This document shows positions 38,308-46,450 of a stretch of 64,000 nt of DNA, in pieces. The notes beneath the pieces were generated by a model. That model did not search any database. It was not told the origin of the DNA and worked only from the letters and a program-made list of their open reading frames with translations. Numbering within the stretch: position 1 is the first letter of the stretch; every line of letters starts with the position of its first letter. Origin of the DNA: an uncultured Aliiroseovarius sp. (GTDB lineage: Bacteria > Pseudomonadota > Alphaproteobacteria > Rhodobacterales > Rhodobacteraceae); NCBI RefSeq assembly GCF_947492455.1, contig NZ_CANLNB010000002.1, positions 606,392 to 670,391 on the forward strand, given 5' to 3'. Position numbers and translations under genes: made by a program.

Positions 38308-39790
38308 ATGTCCCGAACAGCACCGACCAGCGCGCAATCAGATCATGTTGCAAACGTCGCGACCGGCGGCTCCATCCGCGTGCGCCCTTTGGACGTTCCC
38401 GGAACGCTTTCGGAATGGCCCCCCTCCGCTCCATATCTGCCGTGAAAATCGCAAACGCCAGCTCGCGCCCGTTGGGCACGGTGACATAGCCCGCCAGCGC
38501 CGACACGAAGTTCAGCGTCCCGGTCTTGGCACGGATCGCGTGGGTTCCGCCTTCAGGCAATAGCTCGGACTTGGGCGGGATGTTTTTCAGAAGCGGCGCA
38601 AGATCGCCATCCGGAGACAGCGTGACCAGCGCACGCACCATATCGCGCGCTGTCACGATGGACTGGTCGCTCAACCCGCTATGATCCGCAAATCTCAGCC
38701 GCCGCGTGCCTAACGCGTCCTGCGCCCAGTCTGACATCTGATCCGCCGAGCCTGCCAAATCCGCAGGCGCTCCACCCGCCTCGACACTCGCCGCCATGCC
38801 GACCACTTCCGCCGTCAGGTTGGTCGAGTATTTCAGCATGCCCTGCACGATCTCGGCGACCGGGGCCGAGGCGTGCGACACCAGAACGTCGCCCTCAGCT
38901 GCTCCATTTTGCGCCAGAGGGCGGGGCAGCTTCACCCCCTGCCCGCGCGCCAGAACCTGAAAGACCTCACCGGTGTAGATGTCCGGCCGCCGAACCGGCA
39001 ACCAACGCGATCCGCCCTTACCCAAGGCCGCCTGAGCAACCGTCCAACTGTCGATGCCCGCCGCGTCCTTATAAGTGAAAATCGGAGACGTCCTGTCCAC
39101 GACCTCCATCCGCGCGACTTTCACCGCAGGTCGCAGAGTCTCGGACCGCGCATCCATCGCAACAGCCCAGCTCTGCCCCTCGCGCTTCCATTCAAAATGC
39201 ACACGGTTGAAGTTCAGGTTCAGCCCCGAGATCGAGGGGTTGTATCCTAGATGATCCGGCTGCCCCGGATCAATCACCCGCTGATAGGGCAGATACGCGC
39301 CGTTCACATGAAACTTACCGGTGATCCCGCTCACGCCCAGCGCGCGCAGGTCTTTTGCCATCTGTGACAGTGCATCGGTGTCCAGCGTGGGATCCGCGCC
39401 GCCCACAAGGATCAGGTCGCCTTGGATAATGCCTTCTTGCACAGGTCCAGTCGCCAGCAGGCGCGTTTGAAAACGGTGCTCCGCACCAAGGACCGATAGG
39501 GCATAGGCCCCCGTGATCGCTTTCGCAACACTGGCAGGCGGCAAAGGCAGCACAGGGTTGTGAACCTCGAGCACCTCGCCTGTACGCGCGTCCGCCACCA
39601 CGAAGCCAATCTTCCCGCCCAGCCCGGCATCGGCCACCAAAGCAGCGACCGATGGCAGACCTCGCTTGGCGTAATCGCCCGGCTTAGGCACTGGGAAAAG
39701 CGACGTCGCAGGCGCGTTGGCGAAGGCAGGCATCCCTACCCCAGCCCCCAGTCCCGCCAAAAATGCGCGTCTTGAAAAAGGGTTCGTCAT
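38306..39790 (-). CDS. dacB: D-alanyl-D-alanine carboxypeptidase/endopeptidase (PBP4 family)
   Basis: Class C penicillin-binding protein that trims or cleaves peptidoglycan cross-links in the periplasm. The 494-residue protein has a Tat-like signal (SRRAFLAGLGAGVGMPAFANA). The SxxK motif is PPASVAKAITG (Ser near residue 86), SxN is KYSTNLTAE and KTG is RAKTGTLNF, so all catalytic motifs are intact, and the PBP4 insertion between SxxK and SxN has the expected size. The last 20 residues are unusually Arg-rich. Confidence 0.94.
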   Translation of the reverse strand: MTNPFSRRAFLAGLGAGVGMPAFANAPATSLFPVPKPGDYAKRGLPSVAALVADAGLGGKIGFVVADARTGEVLEVHNPVLPLPPASVAKAITGAYALSVLGAEHRFQTRLLATGPVQEGIIQGDLILVGGADPTLDTDALSQMAKDLRALGVSGITGKFHVNGAYLPYQRVIDPGQPDHLGYNPSISGLNLNFNRVHFEWKREGQSWAVAMDARSETLRPAVKVARMEVVDRTSPIFTYKDAAGIDSWTVAQAALGKGGSRWLPVRRPDIYTGEVFQVLARGQGVKLPRPLAQNGAAEGDVLVSHASAPVAEIVQGMLKYSTNLTAEVVGMAASVEAGGAPADLAGSADQMSDWAQDALGTRRLRFADHSGLSDQSIVTARDMVRALVTLSPDGDLAPLLKNIPPKSELLPEGGTHAIRAKTGTLNFVSALAGYVTVPNGRELAFAIFTADMERRGAIPKAFRERPKGARGWSRRSRRLQHDLIARWSVLFGT

Positions 39791-39864
39791 GGGGCGAGTT
39801 AACCCGCTGGCATTCGCGCAATCAAGTCGGAAACCTGCTGATCAGCACAATCTTTCTGACAGGT

Positions 39865-40461
39865 TTACCAGTCCCCACGTGCCCGGATCTGGGAAGACGA
39901 AACATCCACCATAGGCACATTCACCAAAGACCACGCTGGCGCCTCGGACACCCGCAGTTTCGCGGCCTGCCGCCCAGTGAACTGCGCCGCGCGAAACCGG
40001 CGTGCCGCCTTAGACACACGCGCCGCGCCGCGATCCCCCGGTCGGGCCAAGATGCCAATCGGCACGTGCGACATGATCCAGTCCCACCGTTCCCAGCGAT
40101 GGAAATCCGCCAGATTGTCGGCGCCCATTAGCCAGACGAAATGTACACCCGGATAAAGTGCAATCAGCGCCTCCAGCGTTTCCGCCGTATAGCGCGTTCC
40201 GGTATGTGCCTCGATCTCAGTGACCTTCACGCGCGGATGCTGCATCACGTCTCGCGCATGGTCTAGACGCTGCTCCAGCGGCGCGGGCCCATGAGCCTTC
40301 AACGGATTGCCCGGTGTCACCAACCACCACACCTGATCCAGCCCGAACCGCTTCAGCGCCTCACGCGAGATGTGCACGTGCCCCTCGTGGGCCGGATCAA
40401 AGGATCCACCCAATAGACCAATCACCTGACCGGGGCGTGCATATGGAAAGTTATGACGCAT
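39865..40461 (-). CDS. nadD: Nicotinate-nucleotide adenylyltransferase
   Basis: Adenylates nicotinate mononucleotide in NAD synthesis. ATG at 40461 gives [32 protein letters not shown], with the nucleotidyltransferase motif [10 protein letters not shown]. Other blocks are [29 protein letters not shown] and the C-terminal [15 protein letters not shown]. Length 198 is normal. The dac gene lies downstream on the same strand; the usual rsfS/rlmH neighbours are not seen here. Confidence 0.95.
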   Translation of the reverse strand: MRHNFPYARPGQVIGLLGGSFDPAHEGHVHISREALKRFGLDQVWWLVTPGNPLKAHGPAPLEQRLDHARDVMQHPRVKVTEIEAHTGTRYTAETLEALIALYPGVHFVWLMGADNLADFHRWERWDWIMSHVPIGILARPGDRGAARVSKAARRFRAAQFTGRQAAKLRVSEAPAWSLVNVPMVDVSSSQIRARGDW

Positions 40462-40476
40462 CACAGCTTAAATAAC

Positions 40477-41508
40477 TCAGTCAGTTTCTGACGACGCAGC
40501 CCAGAGGTTCGCGGTCTCTTCATCGGTGTAGGCATCGATCTCGGCCAGTTCTTCGTCGTTAAAATCCAAACGCGAAACGGCACCTGCGCAATCCACAACC
40601 TGCTCAGGGCGGGACGCGCCAATCAGGGCGGACGTGATCCCACCATCACGCAGAACCCACGCCAAAGCCATCTGCGCCAGTGTCTGCCCGCGGCGTTCGG
40701 CTATTGCCGCCAACGCGCGCAGGTTTTCAATGACCTTTTCGGACACCAGATCAGGGGCCAAAGACTTCCCTTGGCTGGCGCGGCTATCTGCCGGAATTCC
40801 CCGCAGGTACTTGCCAGTCAGCAATCCCTGAGCCAATGGCGTGAAGGCGATCGAGCCAATGCCAAGCTCGGTCAAGGTATCCTTCAACCCGTCACGCTCG
40901 ACCCAACGGTTCAACATATTGTAACTTGGCTGATGGATCAGGCAGGGCGTACCCAAATCCTTCAAGATCGCCACGGCCTCGCGTGTGCGCTGGCTGTTAT
41001 AGCTTGAAATCCCAACATAAAGCGCCCGCCCCGAGCGCACGATGTGATCCAGCGCACCCATGGTTTCCTCAAGCGGGGTGTCCGGGTCAAACCGGTGGCT
41101 ATAGAAGATATCCACATAGTCCACCCCCATGCGCTTCAGACTTTGGTCACAGGACGCGATCAAGTATTTCCGGCTACCCCATTCACCATACGGCCCAGGC
41201 CACATGTCATATCCGGCCTTGGAGCTGATGATCAGCTCGTCACGCAGCCCCGCGAAATCACTGCGCAAGATCTCTCCAAAGGCCTCTTCTGCACTGCCTG
41301 CGGGTGGGCCGTAATTGTTGGCCAAGTCAAAATGCGTGATCCCATGGTCAAACGCCGTCCGGCAAATTGCCTGCTTGTTGGAATGCGGAAAGTCATGCCC
41401 GAAATTGTGCCACAGCCCCAAGCTGATCGCTGGCAGCTTCAGCCCGGATGCCCCACAGCGCCGATACTCCATCTTTTCATAGCGATCTTCGGCGGGTTGA
41501 TAGGTCAT
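40477..41508 (-). CDS. Aldo/keto reductase (YghZ / L-glyceraldehyde-3-phosphate reductase type)
   Basis: A 343-residue NADPH-dependent aldo/keto reductase. Catalytic Asp and Tyr lie in THFDLANNYGPPAGSAEE, the Lys in IISSKAGYDMWPGPYG and the His in DIFYSHRFDPDTPLEE, giving the complete tetrad. The YghZ/MgrA subgroup is indicated by the AGYDMWPGPYGEWGSRKY block and can detoxify methylglyoxal or reduce L-glyceraldehyde-3-phosphate. GAAGGAGACG precedes the start. It is divergent from ettA. Confidence 0.92.
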   Translation of the reverse strand: MTYQPAEDRYEKMEYRRCGASGLKLPAISLGLWHNFGHDFPHSNKQAICRTAFDHGITHFDLANNYGPPAGSAEEAFGEILRSDFAGLRDELIISSKAGYDMWPGPYGEWGSRKYLIASCDQSLKRMGVDYVDIFYSHRFDPDTPLEETMGALDHIVRSGRALYVGISSYNSQRTREAVAILKDLGTPCLIHQPSYNMLNRWVERDGLKDTLTELGIGSIAFTPLAQGLLTGKYLRGIPADSRASQGKSLAPDLVSEKVIENLRALAAIAERRGQTLAQMALAWVLRDGGITSALIGASRPEQVVDCAGAVSRLDFNDEELAEIDAYTDEETANLWAASSETD

Positions 41509-41583
41509 AACGTCTCCTTCGGGATTGCCCTGCCCCCTTTGTCTGGCTAAGACAACCGGAAGTCAAACACGAGGACGCGCAAC

Positions 41584-43239
41584 ATGGCCGCTTATCAATA
41601 TGTCTACCACATGGATGGTGTTTCCAAGACCTATCCCGGTGGCAAGAAATGCTTCGAAGACATCCGCCTTAGCTTCCTGCCGGGCGTAAAGATCGGTGTA
41701 GTCGGTGTAAACGGCACCGGTAAATCGACGTTGATGCGCATCATGGCGGGCATCGACAAGGATTTTACCGGCGAAGCTTGGGCCGCCGAAGGCGCCAAAG
41801 TCGGCTATCTGCCGCAGGAGCCCGAACTGGACCCGTCGCTGGATGTGCGCGGCAATGTCATGCAGGGCGTGGCCGAAAAAAAAGCCATCCTCGAGCGTTA
41901 TAACGAGCTCGCCATGAACTACTCGGACGAAACCGCCGAGGAGATGGCAAAGCTGCAGGACGAGATCGACGCCCAGAACCTCTGGGATCTGGACGCGCAG
42001 ATCGACGTCTCGATGGAGGCCCTGCGCTGCCCCCCCGATGACGCCGACGTCACGACCCTCTCGGGTGGTGAGAAACGCCGCGTCGCGCTGTGCAAGCTAC
42101 TGTTGGAAGCGCCTGACATGCTGCTTCTCGACGAACCGACCAACCACTTGGACGCCGAGACCATCGCATGGCTGCAACAGCACCTGATCGACTACAAAGG
42201 CACCATCCTGATCGTTACCCACGACCGTTACTTCCTGGATGACATCACCGGCTGGATCCTTGAACTCGACCGTGGCCGCGGCATCCCCTACGAAGGCAAC
42301 TACTCGGCATGGCTGGAACAGAAAGCCAAACGGCTGGAGCAAGAAGCCCGCGAAGACAAATCCAAGCAGAAAACGTTGGAACGCGAGCTGGAATGGATGC
42401 GTCAGGGCCAGAAAGCCCGTCAGGCCAAATCCAAGGCCCGTATCGCCGCCTATAACGAGCTCGCCAACCAGTCCGAACGAGACAAAGTCGGTCGCGCCCA
42501 GATCGTCATCCCGAACGGCCCCCGCCTTGGCGGCAAGGTGATCGAGGTCACTGGCCTGAAGAAGCACATGGGTGACAAGCTGCTGATCGAGAACCTCGAC
42601 TTCTCGCTGCCCCCCGGCGGCATCGTCGGTGTGATCGGCCCGAACGGCGCGGGTAAATCGACCCTGTTCAAAATGCTGACCGGTCAGGAACAACCCGACG
42701 AAGGCACCGTGGAACTCGGCGACACCGTGAAACTGTCCTATGTGGACCAGTCGCGTGATGACCTGAATGACAATGACACCGTTTGGGAAGCCATTTCCGG
42801 CGGGGCCGAGATCATCGAACTGGGCGACGCGCAGGTGAACTCCCGCGCCTATTGTTCCAGCTTCAACTTTAAAGGCGGCGATCAGCAGAAGAAGCTGAAC
42901 CTGCTGTCGGGCGGTGAACGCAACCGCGTCCACATGGCACGTCTGTTGAAAGAGGGCGGCAACGTGCTCCTCCTCGACGAACCGACCAACGATTTGGACG
43001 TGGAAACCTTGCGTGCGCTGGAAGACGCACTGGTCGACTTTGCCGGCTGCGCCGTCGTCATCTCGCACGACCGCTTCTTCCTTGACCGTATCTGTACCCA
43101 CATCCTCGCCTTCGAAGGCGACGCCCATGTGGAATGGTTCGAAGGCAACTTCGAGGACTACGAAGAGGACAAGAAGCGCAGGCTGGGACCGGACGCACTG
43201 GAGCCCAAGCGCTTGAAGCATAAGAAGTTTACGAGATAA
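41584..43239 (+). CDS. ettA: Energy-dependent translational throttle protein
   Basis: EttA is an ABC-F ATPase that binds the ribosomal E site and gates elongation according to ATP/ADP. The 551-residue protein has two ABC modules: Walker A GVNGTGKSTL and signature TLSGGEKRRVAL in the first, GPNGAGKSTLF and LLSGGERNRVHM in the second. Both Walker B motifs are LLLDEPTNHLD / LLLDEPTNDLD. The arm insertion and the P-site tRNA-interaction linker (Lys/Glu/Gln-rich, about 240-300) are present. A UUCG-loop terminator follows. Confidence 0.96.
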   Translation: MAAYQYVYHMDGVSKTYPGGKKCFEDIRLSFLPGVKIGVVGVNGTGKSTLMRIMAGIDKDFTGEAWAAEGAKVGYLPQEPELDPSLDVRGNVMQGVAEKKAILERYNELAMNYSDETAEEMAKLQDEIDAQNLWDLDAQIDVSMEALRCPPDDADVTTLSGGEKRRVALCKLLLEAPDMLLLDEPTNHLDAETIAWLQQHLIDYKGTILIVTHDRYFLDDITGWILELDRGRGIPYEGNYSAWLEQKAKRLEQEAREDKSKQKTLERELEWMRQGQKARQAKSKARIAAYNELANQSERDKVGRAQIVIPNGPRLGGKVIEVTGLKKHMGDKLLIENLDFSLPPGGIVGVIGPNGAGKSTLFKMLTGQEQPDEGTVELGDTVKLSYVDQSRDDLNDNDTVWEAISGGAEIIELGDAQVNSRAYCSSFNFKGGDQQKKLNLLSGGERNRVHMARLLKEGGNVLLLDEPTNDLDVETLRALEDALVDFAGCAVVISHDRFFLDRICTHILAFEGDAHVEWFEGNFEDYEEDKKRRLGPDALEPKRLKHKKFTR

Positions 43240-43242
43240 GAG

Positions 43243-43268
43243 AACGGCCCCTTCGGGGGCCGTTTTTT
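43243..43268 (+). terminator. Terminator of ettA
   Basis: AACGGCCCC-TTCG-GGGGCCGTT (43243-43264) followed by a T-run. Confidence 0.92.
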
Positions 43269-43360
43269 GTTTACAGGGACTAGTTACGTTTCACCTTTAC
43301 CATGCCAACAATGACAGATATTCAACTTTCAGGAGTGCTACATTCTTAAAAAGGAATATC

Positions 43361-44347
43361 ATGAAAAAGCTCTATATTTTTGGGAACGGGCTTGGACGAT
43401 CATTTGACAACGATTTCTATTGCCTTGATCGCGCGCTCAAGACTTCTTGGGGAGAGGAAGGTCCGTTGAGTGCGCAACAGCGCCAGCTGATCAATAGTTG
43501 CCTCGATGATGAACTGATTGAGAACGAAGCTGAAGCACCTACTTCTGAGGAGCAGCTGAGAGATCTTCAACGCGTCGTTGATGCCTGCGATCTCATCGCA
43601 GTATTTCAGGAAAGAACGAACTACGATGAGGGGTGGTTAACTGGTGAAGGTGTAGAGTTTCCGCGTGCCGTGCGTCGCTACTTTCACCACGCTGCGTCGC
43701 AATTTCATGACCAAAACAAATACTTACCCGAAGTTTTCGCAAACCGTTTCAGAGAGTTTGTGCGTGAACACAGACCACATATCGCGACACTAAACTATGA
43801 TGATCTCCTGTATGACGCTTACGTCGGATACGATATCGCGAGCGATCACCTTTTGCGCGATGGCTTTTTTAAGAGTTTTGATTTTGAAAAACATCAAGGC
43901 TACTTTAATTCGCAAAACGAAGGTTGGTTTCTCCATCTGCACGGCTCACCACTTTTTGTCACCCGAAATGGTATTGATCAGAAGCTAACTAGAGCAGATT
44001 TGGGCAGCTACCGAGGCTCTGAAAAAACTCATTTGGTTCTAACTCATGCAAAAAGCAAACCGGGTGCAATTCGTTCCTCCCCCATTCTAAGTGCCTACTG
44101 GAAGGAACTCGATACCATTTTATGCGAGCCTACAGAAGTGACTCTTTTTGGTTATGGCGGGATGGACCTACATCTAAATAACCTACTTTCAAATACTGAC
44201 GATCATGTAGTGATTAGAGTTGCCTCAAGGATGCCAGAAGACGAAGGTAAGTGCATTGAGGATTGGAGAAAGCGCATTCGAAACAAAGATATTCCAAATG
44301 AAAATTTCATTTTTGTGGGTAGTTTGATGGATTTTGATCAATGGTGA
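43361..44347 (+). CDS. Stand-alone SIR2-like domain protein, low GC
   Basis: A 328-residue soluble protein with AT-rich codon use unlike its neighbours. Motifs in the order expected for the bacterial SIR2-like fold are FGNGLGRSFD (residues 7-16, nucleotide-binding loop), TLNYDDLLYDAY (143-154), HLHGSP (192-197) and LFGYGGMD (262-269). SIR2-like proteins in phage defence degrade NAD; stand-alone and fused versions exist. No effector or sensor domain is fused and no partner gene adjoins. A ribosome site AAAAAGG precedes the start. A defence role is inferred from the fold, the foreign composition and the isolated position. Confidence 0.65.
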   Translation: MKKLYIFGNGLGRSFDNDFYCLDRALKTSWGEEGPLSAQQRQLINSCLDDELIENEAEAPTSEEQLRDLQRVVDACDLIAVFQERTNYDEGWLTGEGVEFPRAVRRYFHHAASQFHDQNKYLPEVFANRFREFVREHRPHIATLNYDDLLYDAYVGYDIASDHLLRDGFFKSFDFEKHQGYFNSQNEGWFLHLHGSPLFVTRNGIDQKLTRADLGSYRGSEKTHLVLTHAKSKPGAIRSSPILSAYWKELDTILCEPTEVTLFGYGGMDLHLNNLLSNTDDHVVIRVASRMPEDEGKCIEDWRKRIRNKDIPNENFIFVGSLMDFDQW

Positions 44348-44424
44348 ACCGTTAAGGTTAGGTACATTTGGAAACCCACGAAAACCCTACTAGCTTGAGA
44401 TCTAGTAACTGATGCCTTTCCTTA

Positions 44425-44520
44425 GATGACCGGGGAGGGTCATCTCGCGGCGATTGCAAGCAATCACCTGCCGATCAGCGGGGCGTTGTCTGGCCTATCG
44501 GCCGGACGGGACGTCGCCAT
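44425..44520. repeat. Palindrome cluster after the SIR2-like gene
   Basis: Perfect repeats GATGACC-GGGGAG-GGTCATC (44425-44444) and GATTGC-AA-GCAATC (44452-44465) are followed by a longer imperfect one (GTCTGGCC-TATC-GGCCGGAC, about 44488-44507, flanked by GGCG/CGCC). The GC-rich block contrasts with the preceding gene. It resembles in style the cluster next to the Abi-like gene at 22.5 kb. Confidence 0.6.
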
Positions 44521-44598
44521 TATCTGCCCTTACCCCAAAACCTAGCCACATCCCCCACCCCTTGCTAAGCTTCCCCTATTAAGAAGAGGGGAAACATT

Positions 44599-45090
44599 AT
44601 GAAAAGAAGGGTTTTTCTGGCGCTGACGGGCGCTGGGGTTTTGACGGCATGTGCGCGTCCGGGTGTGCTCGGGCTTGCGCCGAATACAACGCTGATCATC
44701 GTGCGGCATGGGGATCGCACCGGGGAAAATCTGAATGCGATCGGGCGCGCGCGGGCGCAAGCTTTGGTGGGCGCGCTGGATGGGGTCCATGTCGACGCGA
44801 TATACGCCCCAAGCGTGCAGCGCAATCTGGACACGGCCCAGCCGTTGGCCACGGACCGCGATCTGCCGATCAACCGGTTACCCGCCAACGGTATGGCCGA
44901 GCGGTTGCTCACCGCGTCCGCCGGAAAAACCGTGGTTTGGGTCGGCAACAAGGGCAATCTGCGCGAGATTTGGGAGGCCCTCGGCGCGGGCGGAGAACCG
45001 CCGCTGAACTATGGCGACCTATTCACCGTGACAGCCAATCGCTTTGGCATGCTGCAGGTGGACCGCAGGCAGCACGGGCCAGCCGTCTAG
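44599..45090 (+). CDS. Histidine phosphatase-family lipoprotein, catalytic site altered
   Basis: A 163-residue exported protein with a lipobox (GVLTACA, Cys18). The histidine phosphatase fold is marked by TLIIVRHGDRTGENLN (RHG motif near residues 36-38) and YAPSVQRNLDTAQPLA. The second catalytic histidine of the family (usually VVGHxxN) is replaced: the sequence reads VVWVGNKGNLREI. This may mean loss of phosphatase activity or an altered role. Its last bases overlap the stop of the convergent thioesterase gene. Confidence 0.8.
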   Translation: MKRRVFLALTGAGVLTACARPGVLGLAPNTTLIIVRHGDRTGENLNAIGRARAQALVGALDGVHVDAIYAPSVQRNLDTAQPLATDRDLPINRLPANGMAERLLTASAGKTVVWVGNKGNLREIWEALGAGGEPPLNYGDLFTVTANRFGMLQVDRRQHGPAV

Positions 45091-45473
45091 TCTTTCGTCA
45101 CCGGGACCGGGGTGCCGTCATCATCCAGTGAGACGAAGACGAACACGCCCTCGGTCACTTTGTGCTTGGACCGGCCACGATCGCGTTCCGACCATGCCTC
45201 GAGCGTCACAGACATTGAGGTGGTTCCGACCCGTGTGACCTCGCCGTACAGGCACAAGACGTCGCCCACTTTAACTGGCGAGATGAATTTCATCGCGTCC
45301 ACCGCCACGGTGGCCACGCGCCCGCCTGCGTATTCCGCCGCCAGCACGCCACCCGCGATGTCCATCTGGGACAGCACCCAGCCGCCGAAGATGTCTCCGG
45401 CCACGTTGGTGTCCTTGGGCATGGCAAGCGTGCGCAGGATGATGTTGCCTTCGGGGGCGTCAGTATTCGACAT
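45087..45473 (-). CDS. Acyl-CoA thioesterase (YciA-type hotdog fold)
   Basis: A 128-residue hotdog thioesterase. The segment MPKDTNVAGDIFGGWVLSQMD is diagnostic of the YciA/BACH group, with the catalytic Asp in NVAGDIFGG; AVDAMKFISPVKVGDVLCLYGEV follows. Known members hydrolyse a wide range of acyl-CoA esters. It is cytoplasmic, single-gene and overlaps the convergent phosphatase gene by four bases. Confidence 0.92.
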   Translation of the reverse strand: MSNTDAPEGNIILRTLAMPKDTNVAGDIFGGWVLSQMDIAGGVLAAEYAGGRVATVAVDAMKFISPVKVGDVLCLYGEVTRVGTTSMSVTLEAWSERDRGRSKHKVTEGVFVFVSLDDDGTPVPVTKD

Positions 45474-45553
45474 TGGGGGGCCTCGTTCATTGCTTACCTA
45501 TGGGTAGGTCGCAGCAAGCCCCCATGCAACAACGCCGTTACGTGACACGCCGA

Positions 45554-45982
45554 TCAGGCAGCGCGGGCGACGTCGTAAAGTTCGTTCAACAGATCCAGAA
45601 GCGTTTCCATCTTCTCGGTCCCGAACTTGTCTTCCAGATCCTCATAGATCCCGGCAGCCTTTTGCGACATGGCAAGGTACTTTGCCCGACCTGCCTCGGT
45701 GATTTGTACGCGGCGGCGGCGGGCGTCGGTGTCTGCAACACGCTCGATCAAGCCACGTTCGGTCAGGGTTTTCAGGATGCGCGACAGGCTGGGCGGCATC
45801 AGGACGCAGCGTTCGGCCAGTTCGGTGGCGCAGCAGGGTTTGCCTTCGGCCAGCACGCGCACCACACGCCATTGCTGCACTGTCAGGCCGATGTCGTCGA
45901 GTTCCTGTCGGAAAGGTTTGAGGGTCGCCTCACGGGCGTGGAGAAGTGCCAGAGGCAGGGCGCGATCGAGTTTCTTCATCAT
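45554..45982 (-). CDS. hpaR: MarR-family regulator, HpaR-like
   Basis: A 142-residue winged-helix regulator (start at 45982 after AAAGGA). The blocks LPLALLHAREATLKPFRQELDD, GLTVQQWRVVRVLAEG and CVLMPPSLSRILKTLTERGLI are those of HpaR, the repressor of homoprotocatechuate degradation genes. It begins inside the 3' end of the CHMI gene (53-base overlap), so the two are coupled. The remaining hpa pathway genes are not in the window, so HpaR may act on distant genes. Confidence 0.87.
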   Translation of the reverse strand: MMKKLDRALPLALLHAREATLKPFRQELDDIGLTVQQWRVVRVLAEGKPCCATELAERCVLMPPSLSRILKTLTERGLIERVADTDARRRRVQITEAGRAKYLAMSQKAAGIYEDLEDKFGTEKMETLLDLLNELYDVARAA

Positions 45983-46376
45983 TGTCAGTCCTTTCGCGGA
46001 TGGCCGCGTGGATCGTGCTCCAACCTTTCCGGCTGAAGCGGGTTTCGATTTCCTGAACCTCAAGACTGAGAATGAAGGGCGTGTCGCCCATCTGCGGGCG
46101 CAGCGCGTCCTCAACCGCGCTGTATAGGGTGTCGGCGATGGCCTCGCGCGTGGCCTCGTCCCGTCCCTGCCCAAGTCTGAGGATCATATCCAGGAAGTGA
46201 TACCCGCCTGCCCCATCGCCAATGGCGTCGATGTCAGCCTCGAACCCACGCACGCGGATGCCGCCAATGGGGCATTTGCCCGTGGCAACCAAAGCCGTGC
46301 GCATGGTTTCGGCCAAAGCGGAAAGATCCGCGTGCTGGCCCAGCCCGTTGCTGAATTCGAAAGACAGGTGTGGCAT
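45930..46376 (-). CDS. hpaF: 5-carboxymethyl-2-hydroxymuconate delta-isomerase
   Basis: CHMI isomerises an intermediate of homoprotocatechuate (4-hydroxyphenylacetate) degradation. The ATG at 46376, preceded by AAGGAG, gives Met-Pro-His-Leu at the N-terminus; after Met removal Pro1 would be the catalytic base of the tautomerase superfamily, so this start is preferred to the GTG two codons earlier. Family blocks are PHLSFEFSNGL, GGYHFLDMILRLGQGR and FILSLEVQEIE. The tail beyond residue 125 is longer than usual and overlaps hpaR. Confidence 0.88.
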   Translation of the reverse strand: MPHLSFEFSNGLGQHADLSALAETMRTALVATGKCPIGGIRVRGFEADIDAIGDGAGGYHFLDMILRLGQGRDEATREAIADTLYSAVEDALRPQMGDTPFILSLEVQEIETRFSRKGWSTIHAAIRERTDNDEETRSRPASGTSPRP

Positions 46377-46450
46377 GTTCACTCCTTAACACCGACAATA
46401 AATACCCGTCGCGCCTAGATTGCAAATCATTGCGGGTGCAACAAGTTGTC

